A stretch of 64,000 nucleotides of DNA from Sphingobacterium sp. UT-1RO-CII-1 (GTDB lineage Bacteria > Bacteroidota > Bacteroidia > Sphingobacteriales > Sphingobacteriaceae): assembly GCF_026711005.1 (NCBI RefSeq), contig NZ_JAPPVJ010000001.1:868001-932000 (forward strand), read 5' to 3'. Both the position numbers and the translations under genes were made by a program. The notes below the pieces were generated by a model. It saw only the letters and a program-made list of their open reading frames with translations. It had not been told where the DNA came from and made no database searches. The number at the start of each line of letters is the position of its first letter. Position 1 is the first letter of the stretch. This document shows positions 45,249 to 52,264 of the stretch, piece after piece.

Positions 45249-45884
45249 ATGCTTGAAAATGAAAAAGCAATGGAAGCTTATTTAGAGCAAGTTTGTGGCC
45301 CTGAAAATGAGTTGCTTAAGCGCATTAATAGAGAAACATACTTGAGGGAGACTATGCCCCATATGTTGTCTGGTCATTTTCAAGGACGGGTATTAGCTAT
45401 GTTGTCCAAGCTAATATCACCAAAACGTATTTTAGAAATAGGTACGTTTACTGGCTATGCAACGTTGTGTTTGGCAGAAGGTTTAGTTAGTGATGGAATT
45501 ATTTATACCATAGACATTAATGAAGAGCAGGAAGAAAGAGTAAGAGGATATTTTAATGATTCTGTTTTTTCAAATAAAATAAAATACCTAATTGGTGATG
45601 CCATAGATGTAATTGAAATGATCGAAGGCGATTTTGATATGGTATTTATTGATGCGGATAAGAAGAGAAACTTATATTATTTTGAAACATTGATTAATCG
45701 TGTTCCTAGCGGAGGGTTGATATTGATAGACAATGTTTTGTGGAAGGGAAAAGTTGTATCTGGCAGTGTTGATAAGCAGACGCAGCAGGTTATAGATCTT
45801 AATAAAACGCTGGCAGAAGATAAAAGGGTTGAAAAACTCATTCTGCCAATTAGAGATGGGCTTTTTGTATTACGCAAAAAGTGA
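45249..45884 (+). CDS. Class I SAM-dependent O-methyltransferase (YrrM-like)
   Basis: This 211-residue protein of the COMT/YrrM group has the SAM-binding motif ILEIGTFTGYATLCLAEGL, TIDINEEQEE, DFDMVFIDADKK with metal-binding Asp residues, and DNVLWKGKV. Bacterial YrrM-type enzymes methylate catechol-like compounds or tRNA hydroxyuridine (TrmR). The TrmR role is plausible but cannot be told apart here. It precedes two glucosaminidase genes by 22 bases and may be the head of that operon. Confidence 0.88.
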   Translation: MLENEKAMEAYLEQVCGPENELLKRINRETYLRETMPHMLSGHFQGRVLAMLSKLISPKRILEIGTFTGYATLCLAEGLVSDGIIYTIDINEEQEERVRGYFNDSVFSNKIKYLIGDAIDVIEMIEGDFDMVFIDADKKRNLYYFETLINRVPSGGLILIDNVLWKGKVVSGSVDKQTQQVIDLNKTLAEDKRVEKLILPIRDGLFVLRKK

Positions 45885-45906
45885 TGGTTGAACTAGAAAA
45901 AAACGA

Positions 45907-46647
45907 ATGCAAAAGATAAGCATCGGAAAATACATTTATGTATTAACACTTTTTTTGTTCATTACTCATAAAGGTAGTGCACAAAAATTCTCACCTAGCA
46001 GTTATATCGCTGAGCATAAGATTATAGCACAGCAATTAAGTAAAGAAACAGGAGTGCCAGCTTCTGTTATATTAGGAATAGCGATACATGAAAGTGCGTA
46101 TGGTAATAGTCGGGTAGCGACTCATTTAAATAACCACTTTGGTATTAAAGGTAAGAATAATAGTACTAAAATACGTTCGGCTTATAAAGGGTATGGTTCT
46201 GTTAAAGATTCGTACATGGATTTTGTAGGTTTATTACAACGTAGAAAAGCGACGAACGTTTTATTTGATAAGCTATCGAATAATGATTATAAAAGTTGGG
46301 TATTAGGTGTTGCTAAATCTGGTTATTCTACTACAGGAGACTGGTCAAGGAAAGTTTTAGCTACTATAAACCGATATAATCTAGATCTGTATGATCATAA
46401 TTCTCAAGAAGAAGGAATGGAGCTGGCCCGTTTAGAGCACAAAGGCGAAGATGTTTTATTGAGTAGTTTGGAAAATCGTTCTAGTGTGTCTAATGTTGTG
46501 GTAGATGTATCAAAATCACATACTGTGAAGCGTGGCGATACGCTTTCGGCAATAGCTCAACGTAATAAAATGAGTGTTGAGGAATTGAAAAGAAAAAATA
46601 AATTATCTTCGTCTAAGCTTTCAATTGGTCAACGTTTGTTATTATAA
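45907..46647 (+). CDS. Glucosaminidase (GH73) with LysM domain, secreted
   Basis: The 246-residue protein has a signal peptide (to KGSAQ), then a GH73/flagellar-FlgJ-like N-acetylglucosaminidase domain (GVPASVILGIAIHESAYG, with the catalytic Glu in HES; NNHFGIKG). After a linker comes one C-terminal LysM repeat at about 204-246 (HTVKRGDTLSAIAQRN). It should cut peptidoglycan glycan strands. Its stop abuts the start of a second, related gene with no gap, pointing to an ancient tandem duplication. Confidence 0.9.
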   Translation: MQKISIGKYIYVLTLFLFITHKGSAQKFSPSSYIAEHKIIAQQLSKETGVPASVILGIAIHESAYGNSRVATHLNNHFGIKGKNNSTKIRSAYKGYGSVKDSYMDFVGLLQRRKATNVLFDKLSNNDYKSWVLGVAKSGYSTTGDWSRKVLATINRYNLDLYDHNSQEEGMELARLEHKGEDVLLSSLENRSSVSNVVVDVSKSHTVKRGDTLSAIAQRNKMSVEELKRKNKLSSSKLSIGQRLLL

Positions 46648-47496
46648 ATGAAAAAGTATTTCTTGTTTTTTTTTCTTGTTACACTAATTTTAGGGTCTTG
46701 TGCTTCAAGGCGTACGGTTTTAAAACCCCCAGGAAATATAACAAGTAACAGTAAAACTGGAAATAGAACGTCCTCTGTTGGAAGTCAAGGTACTACCCTT
46801 TCTGGTCATGATTATATTGAGCGATACCGTGACATCGCAATTGCAGAAATGAATACTTATGGTATTCCTGCAAGTATAAAGCTTGCTCAAGCTTTGTTGG
46901 AGTCTGGAAATGGGAACAGCTATTTAGCAAGAGAGGCAAACAATCATTTTGGCATTAAATGTGGTGGTGTCTGGAAGGGCAGATCTGTGGTGCGTTCGGA
47001 CGATAATCCGAATGATTGTTTTCGTGTGTATAGTAGTCCTGAACAATCTTTTAGAGATCATAGTGAGTTTTTATTAAGGAAACGATATGAAAAACTGTTT
47101 CGGCTTTCCAAGAATGATTACAGAGGTTGGGCGCGCGGGCTTAAAGATGCAGGATATGCTACAAACCCAAGATACCCCCAGTTATTAATAGACTTGATAG
47201 AACGTTATGAGCTTTACCGTTATGATAAGCCAGAGACTTCTTATTTAGCAAAAGAAATACGAACAGATAAGGTTGAAGAAGCTATAGTTCTGAAAGAGAC
47301 AGTCATCCAAAAGGAGGAAGTCAAGATTGAAGACGTTAAAAGTCCTGTTGCTATGGTTATTTATGAAGTTAGGTCATCTGATACGCTTTATAGTATAAGT
47401 AGGGAGTTTAATATAACAGTAGATGAACTTAAGCAAATGAATGGGATAACATCTGATATTATCTCTATAGGGCAACTGTTATTGATAACGAAGTAA
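46648..47496 (+). CDS. Glucosaminidase (GH73) with LysM domain, lipoprotein
   Basis: This 282-residue paralogue of the previous protein is a lipoprotein (lipobox LILGSC, Cys about 18). It contains IPASIKLAQALLESGNGNSY with the GH73 catalytic Glu, NNHFGIKC, a Glu/Lys-rich linker, and a C-terminal LysM (YEVRSSDTLYSISREF). Where the first copy is soluble in the periplasm, this one is membrane-anchored, so the pair may act at different depths. The two genes are directly joined (stop then ATG). Confidence 0.9.
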   Translation: MKKYFLFFFLVTLILGSCASRRTVLKPPGNITSNSKTGNRTSSVGSQGTTLSGHDYIERYRDIAIAEMNTYGIPASIKLAQALLESGNGNSYLAREANNHFGIKCGGVWKGRSVVRSDDNPNDCFRVYSSPEQSFRDHSEFLLRKRYEKLFRLSKNDYRGWARGLKDAGYATNPRYPQLLIDLIERYELYRYDKPETSYLAKEIRTDKVEEAIVLKETVIQKEEVKIEDVKSPVAMVIYEVRSSDTLYSISREFNITVDELKQMNGITSDIISIGQLLLITK

Positions 47497-47558
47497 CGTA
47501 TTGTATTAAAGTTGTTAAAAATTAGCAAGATAATTTTCTTTAACTTAGTTTTACATTA

Positions 47559-48320
47559 GTGAAAACGACAAAGGGATACTTTCTTACTTTCATAGGTTTG
47601 CTATATTGCTTTTTGTGCAATGCTCAAATAAAACCTATTCAAGGGATTGTTTTTGATAAGCATACTGGTCAACGTGTAGGAAAGGTTTTTTTAAAGAATG
47701 AACGTACGATGGAGAATACTTATAATAACTCTAGAGGTGAATTTGTTCTTAATGTGGAGCCTGGCGATTTAGTAATTGCAGAAAAAGAAGGCTTTTTTGT
47801 TGATACTTTAAATTATACGGAACAAAAAATAATGCTTTTTTATTTGGAACGTGAGGCTATTTATATTCCTGAAGTAAACGTGGTTGCAAGGCGTTCGCCA
47901 GAAGAGATTTTGAAGCGAAGGCAGGAAGATTTTAATAAAGCATATAAGCTTGCTGATCCTGGTAGCGTTTTTAGTGTAGGACCTACGGGGGCTGGTCTTA
48001 GTATAAATTCGATATATGGATTGTTTAGTAAAGAAGTTAAAAATGCTAAAAGGTTGACTAAAACTATACAGAGAGAGTATGAAGAAAATATGATCGACTA
48101 TAGGTTTACGCCAGACTTGGTTAGTGGGCTTACTGGGTTATCTGGAGAGGAGTTACGAGTTTTTATGGTCAATTATAGACCGACATATTACTTTGTGTCA
48201 TTAGCATCGCCCTATGAGCTTTCTTCTTATATAAAGACCAAGTATGAAATATTTAAATTAAATCCTAACTTGCGCTTTTTACCGAAATTGCCTCAAATCG
48301 AATTAGAAGTTAATAATTAG
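47559..48320 (+). CDS. Carboxypeptidase-regulatory-like domain protein
   Basis: This 253-residue exported protein (signal peptide ending FLCNAQ, GTG start) has an N-terminal carboxypeptidase D regulatory-like beta-sandwich (IKPIQGIVFDKHTGQRV, NNSRGEFVLNVEPGD). A helical region with VARRSPEEILKRRQEDFNKA follows. This type is common in Bacteroidota envelope proteins, without known activity. It lies within a run of cell-wall genes, 62 bases after the second glucosaminidase and 7 bases before a DUF3078 gene. Confidence 0.8.
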   Translation: MKTTKGYFLTFIGLLYCFLCNAQIKPIQGIVFDKHTGQRVGKVFLKNERTMENTYNNSRGEFVLNVEPGDLVIAEKEGFFVDTLNYTEQKIMLFYLEREAIYIPEVNVVARRSPEEILKRRQEDFNKAYKLADPGSVFSVGPTGAGLSINSIYGLFSKEVKNAKRLTKTIQREYEENMIDYRFTPDLVSGLTGLSGEELRVFMVNYRPTYYFVSLASPYELSSYIKTKYEIFKLNPNLRFLPKLPQIELEVNN

Positions 48321-48327
48321 AAACAAA

Positions 48328-49362
48328 ATGTTTAAAAAAATAGGCTTATTCTTTTTTATTGCTCAACTTATTGGTTCTTCATATAGTTTTGCACAGGTGA
48401 ATCTGAAGGAATTGAGAGCATTGCCCGATACGAATGTGGTTGAATCAACGAAATCTCCGATAGCAAACCTTAATGAAATTAATGTTCCTATTCCTAAACT
48501 AGACCTGTCGGTTAACTATTGGAAACATTGGACGAAATTTGGGATTAATGCAAATCAAGCTTCCTTTAGTGACAACTGGAGTACTGGAGGGGTAAACTCT
48601 TTGGCTTTAGGTGGCTTAATTTGGCATAAATCAGAATTAAATAGAGGCGATTTCCAGTTTATTTCCGAATTAGATCTTAAATATGGAAAGGTTAAGAATA
48701 AAGATCAGCTAGCGAAGAAGAATAATGACCGTATCTATTGGGATAATAAAATAGCCTATAAAATAACAAAGCATTGGGGACTGTTCTTTGCTGTAAGTTT
48801 CGAATCACAGTTTGACATAGGTTATACCTATAGAACTGAGGACGGTAAAGAGCGGATTTATGAATACTTTTCTAGCTTTATGGGACCTGGTTATTTGACA
48901 GAATCTTTTGGTTTGGAATATAAACCAGATAATACTTTTTCGCTACGCTTCGGTACTGGGGCCGCAAAGCAAACGTTTGTTTTAGATAATCGGGTTAAAC
49001 CCTTAACTGCGGAGGAATATAATGAGCGTTATCCGGATAATCAGCAAAGAAAAGACGACCTTGAGAAGTTCGGTTTAAAACCTGGTGAAAAATTCCGTAA
49101 TGACCTAGCTTTTCAGATTCAAGCTCAATTAAATAGAAATCTATCCGAACGCTTGCACTTGAAAGCAGATTATGTTCTTTTTGCTGACTATAAGGATGTT
49201 ACAGATCCTGATCAAAGATTGGATGCAACATTGACAGCGAAGGTTACGAATTTGGTAAATGTGTCTCTTTCAGGAACTATTGTATATAAGTCTGATCAGT
49301 CTAAAAAAGTACAGTATAATCAAGCATTAGCTATGGGCTTGACTTTTGCTTTGCCGAGATAA
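48328..49362 (+). CDS. DUF3078 outer-membrane protein
   Basis: This 344-residue protein has a signal peptide (ending SYSFAQ) and the DUF3078 core NYWKHWTKFGINANQASFSD and NWSTGGVNSLALGG. Long amphipathic strands follow, ending MGLTFALPR, so an outer-membrane barrel is likely. The function is unknown. It sits 7 bases after the carboxypeptidase-like gene and is followed directly by an amidase gene, suggesting an envelope operon. Confidence 0.88.
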   Translation: MFKKIGLFFFIAQLIGSSYSFAQVNLKELRALPDTNVVESTKSPIANLNEINVPIPKLDLSVNYWKHWTKFGINANQASFSDNWSTGGVNSLALGGLIWHKSELNRGDFQFISELDLKYGKVKNKDQLAKKNNDRIYWDNKIAYKITKHWGLFFAVSFESQFDIGYTYRTEDGKERIYEYFSSFMGPGYLTESFGLEYKPDNTFSLRFGTGAAKQTFVLDNRVKPLTAEEYNERYPDNQQRKDDLEKFGLKPGEKFRNDLAFQIQAQLNRNLSERLHLKADYVLFADYKDVTDPDQRLDATLTAKVTNLVNVSLSGTIVYKSDQSKKVQYNQALAMGLTFALPR

Positions 49363-49363
49363 T

Positions 49364-50266
49364 TTGAAGTTGAAGAAATATATTCTAATATTTTTCGTTT
49401 TATTGTTTGTTGGGTGCGGATCGTCTAAAAAAACGGTTTTAAAAGCTCCAAACACTCCTGTTATAGGTGATTCTCATACAAAGATAAATAATGATGTAGT
49501 AAAGATTCCTAAAGTGTCGGAGTCGATTCCCGTTATGGAGTCGAAAGAGCTTCCCACTGTAATGAATACTAAGGTACGGGTTGAAGCCATGATGCGCGAA
49601 GGATTTAATAAAGAAGCTGATTGGACAGAAACAGTTCATTATGACGTACGGAGACCCCATTATGTAATAATTCATCATACGGCACAAAATGGAATAGCGC
49701 AAACTATTCGAACTTTTCAGCTTGATCACACAAAGGTTTCAGCGCATTATATTATAGGTCGCGACGGGCGCGTAGTACAAATGCTGAATGATTATTTGCG
49801 ATCCTGGCATGCGGGAAAATCAAAATGGGGTAACATTACAGATATGAACTCGGTATCATTAGGTATAGAGCTTGATAATAACGGACAGGAGCCATTTTCT
49901 AATGAGCAGATTGAGTCTTTATTAAAGTTATTAGGAGACTTGAAAACTAAGTATAGGATTCCATTTACTAACTTTATCGGCCATGCTGATGTTGCACCCA
50001 CACGAAAAAATGATCCCAGTGTTTACTTCCCTTGGAAGAGATTGGCAGAAAATGGTTTCGGAGTATGGTATGATGAGCATAATTTAGTTCCAGTTCCTGA
50101 GGGCTTTAATTATGTCGATGCATTGCGGATTGTAGGGTATGATGTTAGTAATTTACGAGCTGCAATAATTGCTTTCAAACGAAAGTTTATTGTAACGGAT
50201 GTTGGTGAGACTATGAGTGATTTTGATAAGCGTGTTCTTTATAACTTATACCGCCGATATTTTTGA
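49364..50266 (+). CDS. N-acetylmuramoyl-L-alanine amidase (Amidase_2), lipoprotein
   Basis: This zinc amidase cleaves the lactyl-amide bond between MurNAc and the peptide. From a TTG at 49364 the product (about 300 residues) starts with a lipoprotein signal with lipobox LFVGC. A longer frame from 49346 would start inside the previous gene and put odd residues before the signal. Domain motifs are YVIIHHTAQNG, SAHYIIGRDGRVVQM, SWHAGKSKWG, and GHADVAPTRKNDPS. It resembles AmiD-type enzymes that act on cell-wall fragments. Its 3' end overlaps the convergent symporter gene by 21 bases. Confidence 0.88.
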   Translation: MKLKKYILIFFVLLFVGCGSSKKTVLKAPNTPVIGDSHTKINNDVVKIPKVSESIPVMESKELPTVMNTKVRVEAMMREGFNKEADWTETVHYDVRRPHYVIIHHTAQNGIAQTIRTFQLDHTKVSAHYIIGRDGRVVQMLNDYLRSWHAGKSKWGNITDMNSVSLGIELDNNGQEPFSNEQIESLLKLLGDLKTKYRIPFTNFIGHADVAPTRKNDPSVYFPWKRLAENGFGVWYDEHNLVPVPEGFNYVDALRIVGYDVSNLRAAIIAFKRKFIVTDVGETMSDFDKRVLYNLYRRYF

Positions 50267-51943
50267 TTTTGAAAATAGTTGTAATAAGAAGCCTATAGTT
50301 ATTACGGAAATACAGCCCAATAAGTTTAACCACAAGTATGCCATTATATCAGCCTTCCATATAGAGAATACGATTATCTCTGAAATAACAGCTGCCCAAA
50401 ACGCGGCCTTCCCCCCTATGCTTTTAAAGTAAAAAGCAACTAAGAATATTCCTAAAATTGTTCCATAGAATAGTGAACCTAATATATTAACAGCCTCCAG
50501 TAAATTGCCTAATTGACTTGCATAGATAGCCACTAATAGACTAATAATACCCCAAAAAAACGTGAATAATCGTGAAGCATTAAGATAGCCCTTATCGGAT
50601 CCATCTTTGTTTACGAAACGTTTGTAGATGTCTATAACTGTGGTAGATGATAACGAGTTTATGGCACTTGCGGTTGCCCCCATAGAAGCCAAAAATATAA
50701 CGGCTATCAAAAGACCAATAAGCCCTTTGGGAAAAGTGCTGGTGACGAATGATAGAAAAACATAATTGTTGTCGTTTAATTCAGCATTGGGATTGTTCTT
50801 TTTTAAAAGTAGTTCTAGCTCTTTTCTTAGGTGGGAATCTTCTTTATTTTTGTGTTGTAATTCAATTGTTGAGCTTTCAATTAGTTTTTCATTATTTGCT
50901 TTTAATGCATTTGTAAGTTGCTGAGCTAATACTGCTTTTTGTTGGCTAATAAGTTCATGTTTAACCATGATTTGGCTATATTCTTCTTTGTAGATGCTAT
51001 TCTCTATTTTATCGATCTCTACATTATTGAAGAATAAAGGAGGAGTGTGAAACTGATAATAGGCAAAAACGAGAATACCTATCAGTAATATTGAAAATTG
51101 CATGGGGATCTTTAGGAGACCGTTCATTAATAATCCCATCCGCGAGTCTCTTATTGATGAGCCTGTCAAATAACGACCTACTTGGCTTTGGTCTGTTCCA
51201 AAATAAGATAATTGTAAGAAAAAACCACCGATTAAACCTGTCCAGACAGTGTATTGGTTGTTGAGGTCGAAACTCCAGTCTATAGCGTTTGTTTTTCCCG
51301 ATTTGCCTGCAATATGTAATGCTTCATTTAGACCAATTTGATTAGGCAGTAGTTTTATTACCATTATGCCTGCAATTAGGAGTGCTCCAATTATAATACT
51401 CATTTGTAAAAGCTGAGTATAAGAAACAGCTTTTGTGCCTCCCCAAGTTGTATATAAAATAACCAGGCTCCCGATTATTAGTGTGGTATAAGTAACGTCA
51501 AGATGGAGTATACTGGATAAAATAATGGAGGGTGCGAAAATAGTTATACCTGTTGATACGCCGCGTTGAATAAGAAAAAGAATGGCTGTTAATACTCTTG
51601 TATTGGTGTCGAATCTTTTTTCTAAAAACTCATAAGCAGTATATACTTTAAGTCGATGAAATATTGGTACAAAAGTTATACAGAGGACAATCATGGCGAG
51701 AGGAAGTCCAAAATAAAATTGAACAAAACTCAAACCTGAGGAATAGGCCAGTCCGGGGGCTGAAAGGAATGTTATAGCACTTGCTTGGGTGGCCATGACA
51801 GAAAAACCAACATTATACCATGGCATCTCTCGATTACCAACAATATAATCGTCAATGTTTTTAATACCTTTGCTTTTATAGAGCCCGAAAGCAATAATAA
51901 GCAAAATTGTAAAAAATAGTACTACCCAGTCAATAATGCTCAT
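50246..51943 (-). CDS. Sodium:solute symporter (SSS family)
   Basis: This 565-residue protein with about 13 membrane helices has SSS motifs: NREMPWYNVGFSVMATQASAI near the start, GLSFVQFYFGLPLA, TTWGGTKAVSYTQLLQ, SYFGTDQSQVGRYLTG and ASMGATASAINSLSS. Between about residues 295 and 385 it carries a long polar, coiled-coil-like insertion not usual for the family. The substrate is unknown. Its ATG overlaps the stop of a 39-codon gene (ATGA), and a PIG-L deacetylase lies upstream, so it may import a sugar or amide product of that enzyme. Confidence 0.9.
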   Translation of the reverse strand: MSIIDWVVLFFTILLIIAFGLYKSKGIKNIDDYIVGNREMPWYNVGFSVMATQASAITFLSAPGLAYSSGLSFVQFYFGLPLAMIVLCITFVPIFHRLKVYTAYEFLEKRFDTNTRVLTAILFLIQRGVSTGITIFAPSIILSSILHLDVTYTTLIIGSLVILYTTWGGTKAVSYTQLLQMSIIIGALLIAGIMVIKLLPNQIGLNEALHIAGKSGKTNAIDWSFDLNNQYTVWTGLIGGFFLQLSYFGTDQSQVGRYLTGSSIRDSRMGLLMNGLLKIPMQFSILLIGILVFAYYQFHTPPLFFNNVEIDKIENSIYKEEYSQIMVKHELISQQKAVLAQQLTNALKANNEKLIESSTIELQHKNKEDSHLRKELELLLKKNNPNAELNDNNYVFLSFVTSTFPKGLIGLLIAVIFLASMGATASAINSLSSTTVIDIYKRFVNKDGSDKGYLNASRLFTFFWGIISLLVAIYASQLGNLLEAVNILGSLFYGTILGIFLVAFYFKSIGGKAAFWAAVISEIIVFSIWKADIMAYLWLNLLGCISVITIGFLLQLFSKSKISAV

Positions 51944-52059
51944 GAGTAGTATTCAGTGAATCCATACATAAGCAAAATACAGGCGACAAGCCATATACAA
52001 ACTAATATATAGAAATGTCGCCAGTTTTTAACAAATGGTGGAAGACTGTTATCTGTCAT
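51940..52059 (-). CDS. 39-residue single-pass membrane protein
   Basis: A short frame starts at ATG 52059 (MTDNSLPPFVKNWRHFYILV...) and ends YGFTEYYS with a TGA that overlaps the symporter ATG. It has a polar N-terminus of about 16 residues and one hydrophobic helix (YILVCIWLVACILLMYGF). Its start overlaps the upstream 66-codon gene by 11 bases. Overlap on both sides and membrane-protein composition argue that it is real. It could be a small symporter-associated subunit, like those seen next to some SSS or SLC-type carriers, but this is inference. Confidence 0.75.
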   Translation of the reverse strand: MTDNSLPPFVKNWRHFYILVCIWLVACILLMYGFTEYYS

Positions 52060-52249
52060 GACTTTTATGAGGAAGGCAAGCGCTAATGAAAACAATAGCA
52101 ACTATTAGCCCAATACAACCTCCAATTATGAATGGTAAAATACCGCCATGAGTAACTATGGATATTACCCCCCCAAATATGACACCTAGTAACAAGATAA
52201 TACCTTTAACATTCAATGTTTCTTCCGTGTTTTCTACTTGATTTTCCAT
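52049..52249 (-). CDS. 66-residue small membrane protein
   Basis: This 66-residue protein has an acidic N-terminus (MENQVENTEETLNVK), two hydrophobic helices separated by a short THGG turn (IILLLGVIFGGVISIV; FIIGGCIGLIVAIVFISACL), and a basic end (PHKSHDR). It lies 15 bases downstream of the PIG-L gene and overlaps the 39-codon gene. I do not recognise a family. Its position suggests a membrane partner of the symporter. Confidence 0.8.
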   Translation of the reverse strand: MENQVENTEETLNVKGIILLLGVIFGGVISIVTHGGILPFIIGGCIGLIVAIVFISACLPHKSHDR

Positions 52250-52264
52250 TTTATATTATAATAC

